A DNA stretch of 64,000 bases. It comes from an uncultured Clostridia bacterium. Its GTDB lineage: Bacteria; Bacillota; Clostridia; Christensenellales; Borkfalkiaceae. The stretch covers positions 103,740 to 167,739 of the forward strand of contig CANQET010000002.1 of the NCBI GenBank assembly GCA_947595585.1. Reading direction: 5' to 3'. Below the pieces are notes generated by a model that searched no databases, was not told where the DNA came from, and saw nothing but the letters and a program-made list of their open reading frames with translations. Shown in pieces: positions 15,876 to 24,628 of this stretch; positions within the stretch are counted from its first letter, which is position 1; each line of letters opens with the position of its first letter. A program made the position numbers and the translations under genes.

Positions 15876-18173
15876 ATGAAATTCCGTGCAAAAGCCTTCG
15901 AAGAAACGCTCTGCGGCATCCTCGCCGCGGACTATGCGACCGACCTTGCCCATGCGAACAAGCGGGAGCTCTACAACGCCGTCTCCAAGGCGGCCATGCG
16001 GGAGGCCTACCCCATGTGGCAGGCTTCCAAGGAAAACGGAAGAAAGCGCTGTAAGTATTTTTCGGCCGAATTTCTGATGGGGCGTGCCATCTTCAACAAC
16101 CTCATGGATCTCGGGATCATCGATGACGTGCGGGCACTTCTTCAAAAATACGGCCACGATCTCGGGGAGTTCGAAGAGGTCGAAGACGCCGCCCTCGGCA
16201 ACGGCGGTCTCGGACGGCTTGCCGCCTGCTATCTCGAGAGCGCGGCGACCAAGGGGATCCCCCTCGACGGCTACGGCATCCGCTACCGCTACGGTCTCTT
16301 CCGCCAGACTTTCGAACAGGGCTTCCAGCACGAGGAGGGGGACGATTGGCTGAAGTGGGGGGATCCGTGGAGCGTCCGCGTCGACCGCGATGCCGTCGTC
16401 GTCGAATTTTCCGACCTCAAGGTGCGTGCCGTGCCCTACGATACGCCCGTCTTCGGCTACGGGAGCGATACGGTGGGCACGCTCAGGCTGTGGTCGAGCG
16501 AACCCGTGCAGGCGTTCGACTTCGGCGCCTTCAACGAGATGCAGGGAGAACGCAAGGCGGAGGAGAACTTCAACGCGACGAAGATCTGCGACGTCCTCTA
16601 CCCCAACGATAACACCATGGTGGGCAAGATCCTTCGCCTCCGCCAGCAATATTTCATGGTCAGCGCCTCCCTCCTCGACCTCGTCCGCAAGGAAAAGGCC
16701 GAAAAGAGGGACCTTCGCACCCTGCCCGAGCGCTACTGCTTCCAGCTCAACGATACCCACCCCGTCCTCGCGATCCCCGAACTTCTGCGCATCCTGCAGC
16801 GGGAGGGGCTCACCTTCGACGAGGCCTTTGACGTCTGCCGAAAGTCCTTCAACTTCACCAACCATACCATCATGGCGGAGGCCCTCGAGAAGTGGGACAG
16901 CCTCGCACTTTCCGACCTCATCCCCGAAGTTTACGAGGAGATCCTCGCCTGCCAGCGCCGCCTTACGCAAGAGACGGGCAACAAAAAACTCTTCATCGTG
17001 CGCGACAACGTCGTCCACATGGCCAACCTCGCCCTCTACGTCGCGGGCAAGGTGAACGGCGTCGCCGAGCTCCATACGGGCATCCTCAAGCGGGAGACCT
17101 TCCGCGATTGGTGTGCGCAGTACCCCGAGAAGCTCATCAACATCACGAACGGCATCACGCCCCGCCGCTGGCTGCTGCTCAACAACCCCGAACTCGCGGC
17201 GCTCATCGACGCCGAGATCGGCAAAAATTGGCACACCGAGCTCTCCGAGCTTGCAAAGCTAAAGCCGCATCTTCCCTCCATGCTCGAGGACTTCAAGCGC
17301 ATCAAGGGGGAGAACAAGGCGAAGCTCGCCGCGTACATCAAGGAAAAGGAGGGCATCGAGATCCCGCCCGCGTTCATCTTCGATGTGCAGGTCAAGCGCC
17401 TTCACGAATACAAGCGCCAGACGCTCAACGCGCTCTCCGTGCTCTACTTCTACTTCGGCATCAAGGAAAAGAAGCTCGAGATCCCGCCCACGGCGTTCAT
17501 CTTCGGCGCCAAGGCGGCTCCCGGGTACTACATGGCCAAGGCGGTCATAAAATTCATCAACGAGATCGCGGCGCTCGTCAACGGCGATCCCGAAGTCTCG
17601 CCCTATATGCGCGTCGTCTTCGTGCAGAATTACAACGTGAGCTACGCCGAGAAGATCGTCTGTGCGGCGGATATCTCCGAACAGATCTCCATGGCGGGCA
17701 TGGAGGCTTCGGGCACGAGCAACATGAAGTTCATGCTCAACGGCACCGTGACGCTCGGCACGATGGACGGCGCGAACGTCGAGATCTGCGAGGAGGCGGG
17801 GCGGGAAAACAACTACATCTTCGGCGCCACGGTCGAGGAGGCCGAGGCGGTGAGCCGCTTCTATTGCCCCCGCGAGCTCATCGCCCAAAACCCCGCCCTC
17901 GAGCGCGCCTTGAACACGATGATCGACGGCACCCTTCCCGATGAGACGGGCTGCCTCAAGAAGCTCTACGAGAGCCTCACGACGGGGCATGCCCCCGACC
18001 GCTACCTCGTCATCTACGACTTCGCCGACTACATCCGCGCAAAGGAAGAACTGCTGCGCGACTACGGGAGCGAGGCCTTTTGGATGAAGTGCCTATATAA
18101 TCTTGCAAGTGCGGGAAAATTCTCGGCGGATCGGAGCGTCTGCGCCTATGCCGAGCAGATCTGGAAAATTTGA
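15876..18173 (+). CDS. glgP: Glycogen/maltodextrin phosphorylase
   Basis: The 765-residue protein is a GT35 phosphorylase that releases glucose-1-phosphate from alpha-1,4-glucan ends with pyridoxal phosphate as cofactor. Family landmarks are YFSAEFLMGRA near residue 51, ALGNGGLGRLAACYLES near 105, NDTHPVLAIPELLRI in the middle, VKRLHEYKRQ near 508, and GTSNMKFMLNG near 610, which carries the PLP lysine. The protein is slightly shorter than E. coli GlgP and MalP, mostly at the N-terminus, which is common in Firmicutes. It has its own promoter and terminator, so it is monocistronic. Neighbouring glycosidases and the fermentative hydrogenase fit a lifestyle based on storage and breakdown of glucans. 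Confidence 0.95.
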   Translation: MKFRAKAFEETLCGILAADYATDLAHANKRELYNAVSKAAMREAYPMWQASKENGRKRCKYFSAEFLMGRAIFNNLMDLGIIDDVRALLQKYGHDLGEFEEVEDAALGNGGLGRLAACYLESAATKGIPLDGYGIRYRYGLFRQTFEQGFQHEEGDDWLKWGDPWSVRVDRDAVVVEFSDLKVRAVPYDTPVFGYGSDTVGTLRLWSSEPVQAFDFGAFNEMQGERKAEENFNATKICDVLYPNDNTMVGKILRLRQQYFMVSASLLDLVRKEKAEKRDLRTLPERYCFQLNDTHPVLAIPELLRILQREGLTFDEAFDVCRKSFNFTNHTIMAEALEKWDSLALSDLIPEVYEEILACQRRLTQETGNKKLFIVRDNVVHMANLALYVAGKVNGVAELHTGILKRETFRDWCAQYPEKLINITNGITPRRWLLLNNPELAALIDAEIGKNWHTELSELAKLKPHLPSMLEDFKRIKGENKAKLAAYIKEKEGIEIPPAFIFDVQVKRLHEYKRQTLNALSVLYFYFGIKEKKLEIPPTAFIFGAKAAPGYYMAKAVIKFINEIAALVNGDPEVSPYMRVVFVQNYNVSYAEKIVCAADISEQISMAGMEASGTSNMKFMLNGTVTLGTMDGANVEICEEAGRENNYIFGATVEEAEAVSRFYCPRELIAQNPALERALNTMIDGTLPDETGCLKKLYESLTTGHAPDRYLVIYDFADYIRAKEELLRDYGSEAFWMKCLYNLASAGKFSADRSVCAYAEQIWKI

Positions 18174-18181
18174 AAAACGCC

Positions 18182-18220
18182 AAAAAATGCGGGTTTTTTC
18201 GGAAAATTCCCGCATTTTTC
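18182..18220 (+). terminator. Rho-independent terminator after glgP
   Basis: AAAAATGCGGG (18183-18193) and CCCGCATTTTT (18209-18219) form an 11-bp stem with a T-rich right arm. Confidence 0.88.
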
Positions 18221-18302
18221 TATTATTTCGATATTTTTCGAAATAACATTCCGCGTCGGTTTTCTTCCGCAAAACGCCCTTATACTTTTTGCAAAAGAGG
18301 GG

Positions 18303-18331
18303 TTGATTTCAGGCGGCGGGCGTGGTATAAT
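18303..18331 (+). promoter_or_regulatory. Promoter of flavin-reductase-like gene
   Basis: TTGATT (18303-18308) and TATAAT (18326-18331) are separated by 17 bp; AGGAGGAGG follows just before the ATG. Confidence 0.8.
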
Positions 18332-18354
18332 AAGAAAAAAAGGAGGAGGCTAAT

Positions 18355-18918
18355 ATGAAGAAACAGATCAAGACGACGGAGGCGATCTTCCCGATGCCCG
18401 TGCTGCTCATTTCCACGTTCAACGAAGACGGCAGCGTCGACGTGATGAATGCGGCGTGGGGGACGATGGTCGATCGCGACGTCATCGCACTCAATCTCAC
18501 CGAGACGCACAACACCGTGAAGAACATCAAGACACGCGGGGGCTTTGTCGTACACATCGCCGATGCCGCGCACGTCGTCGAGGCCGATTACTTCGGCATG
18601 GTCAGCGGGGGCAACACGCCCGATAAATTCCAAAAGACGGGTATGACGTTCGTGCCCTCCGCCCTCGTGGATGCGCCCATCATCAACGAACTTCCCATCG
18701 CCATCGAGTGCAAGTTCATGGAATACCAGAGCGGCGCCACGGGGTTGGGCGTGATCGGAAAGGTGCTGCGTACTTCCGCCGAAGAGGATCTTATAAGCGG
18801 CGGCAAGGTGCAGATCGAAGCGCTCGGCGCGATCGCCTTCGACCCTTACTCCCATGGCTACTACAAAGTCACGGAGCGTGTCGGCGAAGCCTTCCGCGAC
18901 GGCGCCAAACTCAAATGA
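18355..18918 (+). CDS. Flavin reductase-like / flavoredoxin protein
   Basis: This 187-residue protein fits the FMN-binding split-barrel family of flavin reductase-like proteins (flavoredoxins): PMPVLLISTFNEDGSVDVMNAAWGT-type sequence at residues 13-38, split here across the FMN-binding strand region, NLTETHNTVKNI near 56, FVVHIA near 72, and CKFMEYQSG in the C-terminal barrel. These proteins bind FMN and accept electrons from NAD(P)H or ferredoxin; the physiological substrate is usually unknown. The gene is flanked by its own promoter and terminator and is monocistronic. Confidence 0.85.
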   Translation: MKKQIKTTEAIFPMPVLLISTFNEDGSVDVMNAAWGTMVDRDVIALNLTETHNTVKNIKTRGGFVVHIADAAHVVEADYFGMVSGGNTPDKFQKTGMTFVPSALVDAPIINELPIAIECKFMEYQSGATGLGVIGKVLRTSAEEDLISGGKVQIEALGAIAFDPYSHGYYKVTERVGEAFRDGAKLK

Positions 18919-18937
18919 CGAAGCCCTAAGATCGAAC

Positions 18938-18974
18938 GCCAAAAGATCCTCCCGCAAGGGGGGATTTTTTGGCG
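18938..18974 (+). terminator. Rho-independent terminator after flavin-reductase-like gene
   Basis: ATCCTCCC (18946-18953) pairs with GGGGGGAT (18958-18965) around GCAA, and the outer CGCCAAAA/TTTTGGCG bases extend the stem through a T run. Confidence 0.82.
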
Positions 18975-19020
18975 AAAAGGTGCAATTTACGTAACCGAAG
19001 TGCAATTTGGGAAGCGGTCA

Positions 19021-19049
19021 TGGAAAATCCGCGCGCGAACCTCTATAAT
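19021..19049 (+). promoter_or_regulatory. Probable promoter of the membrane GH3 gene
   Basis: A perfect TATAAT (19044-19049) lies 17 bp after a poor -35, TGGAAA (19021-19026). Its position argues that translation begins at the ATG at 19089 rather than at the earlier in-frame ATG at 19020. Confidence 0.5.
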
Positions 19050-19088
19050 TGTAGCGTCCGCGAGGTCGCGGGCAAAGGGGGAATTTCC

Positions 19089-22000
19089 ATGGCAAAGAAG
19101 CAGATGTCGGGCAAGAAGGCACTTGCGATCTTCACACCGTGCATCACGGCGGTCGTCGCGATCATGCTCGCGATCGTCATCGCGGCGTCGATGTTCGGAG
19201 AGGATATCAGCCTGTATCTCTATGGGCGTGCGCAGAAGACCGATCGCGCCGTGCTCGAGGCGGGCGAAGCGCTCAGCGAGCAGATCGTCGAGGAGGGTAC
19301 GGTCCTGCTCAAGAATGAGAAGGATGCAAGCGGTACGCCCGCCCTTCCCTTGAATGCGGACGAGCTCAAGCAGGTCAACGTGTTCGGCTGGGCGGCCTAC
19401 GACTGGATGACGATGGCGTTCGGTTCGGGGTACGCGAACACCGATCTTCCCAAGACCAAGCTCTTTCCCGCGCTCGAGGAGGCGGGGATCGGCTACAATG
19501 AAGATCTCTATAAGCTCTACAAGGACTACTACACCGCCCACAGCAAGACGTATGGCGATCAGGACTACCTCGAATACCGCGGGGGCGTCTCCTTCGGCTC
19601 CGAAGAGATCTTCGTCCTCCGCGAACCCTCCAAGGCGCAATACCTGGCGCTCTCCGAGAGTATTCGGAATTACTCGAAGGTCGGGCTCGTCGTCATCGGA
19701 AGGACGGGCAGCGAGAGCAAGGACCTCGAGCTCAAGCAGGTGAAGCAGACTTCTTCGGGCAGCAACGCGAAGACGACGGTGACCGATCGGCACTATCTTC
19801 AGCTCTCGACCGAAGAGGAAGATATGATCGCCGCAGCCGAGGAGCTGTGCGAGAAGGTCATCGTCATCCTGAATACGGCCAACACGATGGAGACGGGCTT
19901 CATCGACGACCCCGGGATCGACGGCGCCCTGCTCTGCGGCATTACGGGGCTTTCGGGCGTGCGCGGACTCATCAGCGTCCTGCGCGGCTACAAAGAGGCG
20001 CCCGTGCCCGAACTCGATGGGAACGGGTTGCCCGTAAAGAATGCAGACGGTACCCCCGTATATCAAAAAAATGCCGACGGCACCGTGAAGACGCAGACCG
20101 TGCAGGTCTCTCCCTCGGGCAGGACGGCGGATACCTATGCCTATGATATCCTCGGCACCACGCCCTCTGCCGTCAGCCACGGCGATAAGGGCGCAGGCGA
20201 AAAGGGGGCGGGCACCGTCTATGCCAACTGCAAGAATGAGGACGATCGGTACGGGGCCTATGTCGATTATTCGGAAGATATCTACGTCGGTTACAAGTGG
20301 TTTGAGACGGCCGACGCAGAGGGCTTTTGGGACGACGTCGACAACAAATACGGCAAGGGGTACGAAGGCGTCGTGCAGTTCCCCTTCGGCTACGGGCTCT
20401 CCTATACCGAATTTGCTTGGAGCGTCCCGGAAGTCCTCGTAAACGGCGAAAAAACGACCACAGGTACCCTCGAAAAGGACGATGTGCTCACGATCTCGGT
20501 GGAAGTGAAGAACCTCGCCGATCCCGCGGATCCTTCGGCCCGTGCGGGGGCGGACGTCGTCGAACTCTACTATGCGGCGCCCTACATCAAGGGGGGCATC
20601 GAAAAGCCCGTCCGCGTGCTCGCCGCCTTCCGTAAGACGGGGGTGATCGCCCCCGGGGAGAGCGAGACGGTGACCTTCACCCTCGCCGTGCGGGATATGG
20701 CCTCCTACGACTGCTACGATAAGAACCAAAACGGCCACACGGGCTATGAGCTCGATGTGGGCGAATATGCCGTGATGCTCATGAAAAACGCACATGAGGT
20801 CGGAAAAATGAGCGAAACGTGTATGGACGGCGGCGCCTCGGCGGCGCCCGACGGCATCCTTTGCTACACGATCGCCGCAGCCGACTATGATACCGACCCT
20901 GTGACGGGCGAGGCCGTCGTCAACCGCTTCACGAATGCGGACGGCAAGGGCAACGATCAGACGGTGGATGCATCCGACCTCGACGGCAGCCACGAAGAGA
21001 CCGCCGTGCGCTATCTCTCCCGCGCCGATTTCAAGGCGACCTATCCCGTGCGCAGCACGCCGCGCAACCGCACCGAAGAGGCCGCGCGTATTTCCCGCCA
21101 GCTGGCCCCCACGGCAGAGCAGCTCGCCTATTCGGGGGATACGGGCGCCAAGCGTACTGCGAAGGCAAACGGCATGACCTTTGCGGATATCCTCGACGTA
21201 GAAGACTACGACGACCCCGCATGGGAGCAGCTCATCGCCAACATCACCGACGGCGAGCTCGTGGGTCTCATCAGCGACGGGTACTTCAAGACGGCGGCGA
21301 TCGGGAGCATCGGCAAAGCGCAATACGTCGACCTCGACGGGCCGCTCGGCTTCAACACCCGCGTGACGGGCGGCAACGGCACGACGTGTTCCTTCATGGC
21401 ATACCCGAGCGCGACGCTTCTCGCCCAAACCTGGAACACCGAACTTGCCGAAGAGCTCGGCCGCTGTGTGGGCAGAGAGCGCAAGTCGATGGCGGGTCTG
21501 CGCGGCTGGTATGCGCCCGGGGCCAATACGCACCGCAACCCCTTCGGCGGCAGGAACGGGGAGTATTATTCCGAAGACGCCGTGCTCTCGGGTTACATGT
21601 GCGCAGGCACCGTGAAGGGGGCCAAGGAGCTTGGGGTCTATTCCTACGTCAAGCACTTCGTCGCCAACGACAGCGAATACAGCCGTGAGGGGCTCTTCAC
21701 CTTCCTCACCGAGCAGGCCCTCCGCGAGACCTATCTGAAACCCTTCGAGATCATGATAAAGGAAGGGGGCGGCAACGCCCTCATGACGAGCATGAACCGC
21801 CTCGGCAGAGTTTGGTCGGGCGCCAACTACGGCCTCGTCAACGAGATCGCGCGGGGCGAGTGGGGCTTCCGCGGGACGATCGTCACCGACTGGATGAATT
21901 CGGGCGAAGACTACATGCCGCCCTACCGCGGTATCTGGGCGGGCAACGACATCTGGCTCACCAACGGCATCACGGATACGGTATTCGATTCGGTGAAGAC

Positions 22001-22313
22001 CGAGACGGGCTACAAGATCGCCGAGCACGTCGCCCACGATGTGCTCTGGACGCTCACCGATACCTTCCGCGCCGAAAAGGCCTTCGATCCCACCGTGGAG
22101 ATCGACCTCACCGAGGGCGCTTCCTACAACAACACTTGGGTGTGGTACATCGTCCTCGTCGAACTCGTGCTCGCGGCGGGCATCGCGACGATGGGCTACT
22201 TCCTCGTCCGTGCGCTCGTGCGCGGCAAGAAGGGCGCCCCCGCCGCACAAGAAGCGCGGGAAGAGGCGGAAGGCTCCGCACAAGAGGATGCTTCCGGCGG
22301 CGACGCGGAATAA
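19089..22313 (+). CDS. Membrane-anchored GH3 beta-glucosidase with swapped domain order
   Basis: The 1,074-residue protein has the two GH3 halves in reverse order. An N-terminal membrane span (about residues 10-35) is followed by the GH3 C-terminal domain (EEGTVLLKNE near 72-81), then the Fn3-like domain (FGYGLSYTEFAWS near 430), and only then the catalytic barrel (from about residue 690). The barrel contains KHFVANDSEYSREG and the nucleophile motif IVTDWMN with Asp934. A second membrane span (about 1015-1040) and a charged tail end the protein. Such C-then-N GH3 enzymes are known from rumen and gut Clostridia, for example Butyrivibrio. With spans at both ends the enzyme domain would face outward between them. 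The start at 19089 follows an AAAGGGGGA site. The product probably trims beta-glucosides at the cell surface. Confidence 0.9.
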   Translation: MAKKQMSGKKALAIFTPCITAVVAIMLAIVIAASMFGEDISLYLYGRAQKTDRAVLEAGEALSEQIVEEGTVLLKNEKDASGTPALPLNADELKQVNVFGWAAYDWMTMAFGSGYANTDLPKTKLFPALEEAGIGYNEDLYKLYKDYYTAHSKTYGDQDYLEYRGGVSFGSEEIFVLREPSKAQYLALSESIRNYSKVGLVVIGRTGSESKDLELKQVKQTSSGSNAKTTVTDRHYLQLSTEEEDMIAAAEELCEKVIVILNTANTMETGFIDDPGIDGALLCGITGLSGVRGLISVLRGYKEAPVPELDGNGLPVKNADGTPVYQKNADGTVKTQTVQVSPSGRTADTYAYDILGTTPSAVSHGDKGAGEKGAGTVYANCKNEDDRYGAYVDYSEDIYVGYKWFETADAEGFWDDVDNKYGKGYEGVVQFPFGYGLSYTEFAWSVPEVLVNGEKTTTGTLEKDDVLTISVEVKNLADPADPSARAGADVVELYYAAPYIKGGIEKPVRVLAAFRKTGVIAPGESETVTFTLAVRDMASYDCYDKNQNGHTGYELDVGEYAVMLMKNAHEVGKMSETCMDGGASAAPDGILCYTIAAADYDTDPVTGEAVVNRFTNADGKGNDQTVDASDLDGSHEETAVRYLSRADFKATYPVRSTPRNRTEEAARISRQLAPTAEQLAYSGDTGAKRTAKANGMTFADILDVEDYDDPAWEQLIANITDGELVGLISDGYFKTAAIGSIGKAQYVDLDGPLGFNTRVTGGNGTTCSFMAYPSATLLAQTWNTELAEELGRCVGRERKSMAGLRGWYAPGANTHRNPFGGRNGEYYSEDAVLSGYMCAGTVKGAKELGVYSYVKHFVANDSEYSREGLFTFLTEQALRETYLKPFEIMIKEGGGNALMTSMNRLGRVWSGANYGLVNEIARGEWGFRGTIVTDWMNSGEDYMPPYRGIWAGNDIWLTNGITDTVFDSVKTETGYKIAEHVAHDVLWTLTDTFRAEKAFDPTVEIDLTEGASYNNTWVWYIVLVELVLAAGIATMGYFLVRALVRGKKGAPAAQEAREEAEGSAQEDASGGDAE

Positions 22314-22329
22314 ACACGGAAAAACGGGG

Positions 22330-22377
22330 TACGTCCCCCCTCTTCCCGAATTTCGGGAAGAGGGGGGCGTATTTTTT
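22330..22377 (+). terminator. Long Rho-independent terminator after GH3
   Basis: A 16-bp perfect stem (22335-22350 with 22352-22367) is extended by TACG (22330-22333) and CGTA (22368-22371), then six Ts. Confidence 0.9.
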
Positions 22378-22385
22378 CAAAAACC

Positions 22386-22414
22386 TTGACAAAACGCATA
22401 CTTTCTGCTATAGT
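22386..22414 (+). promoter_or_regulatory. Promoter of the two-component system
   Basis: Perfect TTGACA (22386-22391), 17-bp spacer, TATAGT (22409-22414). The response regulator ATG follows 16 bp later, so the leader is very short. Confidence 0.78.
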
Positions 22415-22429
22415 TTTGGCGAGGCAGTT

Positions 22430-23149
22430 ATGAAAAACATTGCGATCGTCGAAGACGAAGATGCCGCGGCCGAGGCGCTTGCGGCGCACATCGGGCAATA
22501 TTCCAAACGCAACGGGCAGGAGTTCCGGATCAGCCGTTTCCGCGACGCCGTCTCCTTTTTGGAGGGGTACAAGGCGATGTATGCGGTCGTCTTCATGGAT
22601 ATCCAGATGCCCCACCGCGACGGCATGAGTGCCGCCGTGGATCTTCGCGCGATCGATAAGACGGTCTCCATCATCTTCATCACCAACCTCATGCAGTATG
22701 CGCAGAAGGGGTATGAAGTGGACGCCGTCGCCTACCTCATCAAGCCCGTGAGCTACTACGATTTCGCCCTCAAGTTCCGAAAAGCGCTCGACGTCTATGT
22801 GATGAATACCGAACAGGCCGTCACGGTGAACACCGCAGGCGGGCTGTGCCGCATCTCCACCGAAAAGCTCATGTACGTGGAGACCGTCCGCCACCGCCTC
22901 TATTATCACCTCGTCGACGGCGTCGTCGAGATCACGGGCGCCCTCTATAAGGTGGAAGAAGAGCTGCGCGGCTTCGGATTTTTACGCTGCAACCAGTGCT
23001 ACCTCGTCAACCCGAAGTTCATCGTGAGCATCAAGGGGCAGGAGGTACAGGTGGGCAACGAGACGCTCGCGATCAGCCGTCCCCGCCGGAGCGCCTTCCT
23101 CGCCGAACTCGCCGATTGGTACGCGGGCAAGGAGGGGCACCGTGAGTGA
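22430..23149 (+). CDS. LytTR-family response regulator
   Basis: This 239-residue protein has a receiver domain (IVEDEDAAAEAL at the N-terminus, phospho-acceptor Asp in VVFMDIQMP near residue 58, and the conserved Lys in AYLIKPV) and a LytTR DNA-binding domain (about residues 125-235, with YVETVRHRLYYHL and FLRCNQCYLVN). LytTR regulators usually control cell-surface, bacteriocin or quorum-sensing genes. It overlaps the histidine kinase gene by eight bases. The start is the ATG at 22430; a longer frame to 21812 lies inside the GH3 gene. No autoinducer peptide or AgrB-like gene is nearby, so the signal is unknown. Confidence 0.92.
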   Translation: MKNIAIVEDEDAAAEALAAHIGQYSKRNGQEFRISRFRDAVSFLEGYKAMYAVVFMDIQMPHRDGMSAAVDLRAIDKTVSIIFITNLMQYAQKGYEVDAVAYLIKPVSYYDFALKFRKALDVYVMNTEQAVTVNTAGGLCRISTEKLMYVETVRHRLYYHLVDGVVEITGALYKVEEELRGFGFLRCNQCYLVNPKFIVSIKGQEVQVGNETLAISRPRRSAFLAELADWYAGKEGHRE

Positions 23150-24497
23150 AATTTTCCGCCTCTACGGCATGGTCATCGCCGAATTCCTCGCGGAGCTTCT
23201 CATCTTTTGCGGGATGTTCCTCTTCCGCGCGGAGCGTGCACGCGGCTTTTGGTGGAAGCTCGCCCTGTCGCTCGTTGCGATCTTCGCGATCGGCATCCCC
23301 GTCGCATGGTTCTATACCGCCTTCGGGGAGACGGTGTGGGGGAGGATCCTCGTCTATCTCTTGCTCTTTGCGGCGGTCATTCTGCTCGCGAAGTGGTGTT
23401 TTTCCGAGAAGTTTTTCACCGTCCTCTTTTGCTGTACCCTCGCCTATGCCGCGCAAAACCTCGTCTATAAGCTCTTCCTTCTTTTGTGGACGGGCGGCGA
23501 GGCGCTGCGCATTTTTGATACATGGGGTACGAATTTTGCGCTCTACTACCGCCTCGTCTACTATTCCTTCTTCGCGGCGGCGGCATGCCTCGTCTATCTT
23601 TTCTTCGTGCGCGGCATCACAAAAGAGCTGCAGGGGTGCGATCTCGATCACCGCATGCTCGCCATCACCGTGTTTGTGCTCGGGATCACGATCCTGCTCT
23701 GTTCGCTCGAAGACGTCTTCTTCTCGGGGCTCTGCGTGGAGCGGGAGAACCGCTTCGACCGCCCCGAATATGTCGCCCTGCGGGAGACGGGCAACGCGTT
23801 TTCGGCGGTCTGCTGCGTCATCGTGTTCTTGCTCGCCTCCAAGACGGTCGTCGCCCGCGAACTCGGCCGCGAGGTGGAGGAGCTCAAATACGCCATCCTG
23901 CAGAGCGAACGGCAATATCGCATCACCAAGGAGACCATCGACCTCATCAACATCAAGTGCCACGATATCCGCTATCGCCTCGGCATGCTCGCCGAACAGG
24001 GCTCGGGGCTCGAGGAGCTCAAGCGCAGCATCGCCATCTACGATTCCCGCATCTCGACGGGCAGCCCCATCCTCGACGTCCTCCTCACCGAGAAGAGCCT
24101 CTTCTGCGAACAGAACAAGATCAACATGTCCTGCATGATCGACGGAAGCAAGCTCTCCTTCATAGAAGAGGGGGACCTGTATTGTTTATTCGGCAATTTG
24201 GTGGATAACGCCCTCGAGGCGGTGAAGGGGGCGGAACCCGATCGCAGGGTCATCGACCTCGTCGTGAAGTCCAAAGACGGGCTCATCCTCATACAGGAGG
24301 AGAATTACTTTGCGGGGGCGCTGAACTTCGAAGACGGCCTGCCCGTCACCACGAAAGAGGGCACAGGGCACGGCTTCGGCATGCGGAGCATCCGCCTCAT
24401 CGCCCGAAAATACGGCGGCGAGCTCTCGGTCTCGACGCACGGGGAGATCTTCTCGCTCAACATCATCTTCGCCCGCCCCGAAGCGCCGAAAGCGTAG
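23142..24497 (+). CDS. AgrC-like GHKL sensor histidine kinase
   Basis: The 451-residue protein has about six hydrophobic segments in its first 235 residues, then a helical linker and a GHKL kinase core: NIKCHDIRYRL with the phospho-accepting His near residue 272, NLVDNALEAV as N-box, and GHGFGMRSI as G-box. This is the arrangement of AgrC/ComD-like kinases, which sense peptides through the polytopic membrane domain. The start is GTG at 23142, overlapping the regulator gene by eight bases. It is the partner of the LytTR regulator. There is no terminator before the GH16 promoter, so some read-through is possible. Confidence 0.9.
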   Translation: MSEIFRLYGMVIAEFLAELLIFCGMFLFRAERARGFWWKLALSLVAIFAIGIPVAWFYTAFGETVWGRILVYLLLFAAVILLAKWCFSEKFFTVLFCCTLAYAAQNLVYKLFLLLWTGGEALRIFDTWGTNFALYYRLVYYSFFAAAACLVYLFFVRGITKELQGCDLDHRMLAITVFVLGITILLCSLEDVFFSGLCVERENRFDRPEYVALRETGNAFSAVCCVIVFLLASKTVVARELGREVEELKYAILQSERQYRITKETIDLINIKCHDIRYRLGMLAEQGSGLEELKRSIAIYDSRISTGSPILDVLLTEKSLFCEQNKINMSCMIDGSKLSFIEEGDLYCLFGNLVDNALEAVKGAEPDRRVIDLVVKSKDGLILIQEENYFAGALNFEDGLPVTTKEGTGHGFGMRSIRLIARKYGGELSVSTHGEIFSLNIIFARPEAPKA

Positions 24498-24540
24498 CCC
24501 TGCAATCGGTGTAAAAATCCTGCAATTTAGGAAATATCTC

Positions 24541-24569
24541 TTGACGGGGATATTTCCGTTTTTTATACT
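24541..24569 (+). promoter_or_regulatory. Promoter of the GH16 gene
   Basis: TTGACG (24541-24546), 17-bp spacer, TATACT (24564-24569), 59 bp before the ATG. Confidence 0.75.
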
Positions 24570-24628
24570 GTGGAAAAGCCCATAGCACGATGGGCACATC
24601 CCGATCTCGGGAAAAAGAGGAGGAAGTT

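Noticed and set aside
18987..22283. A 1,098-codon open frame on the minus strand opposite the membrane GH3 gene
   Set aside because: The plus-strand protein has clear GH3 motifs; the minus-strand product is low-complexity and without motifs.
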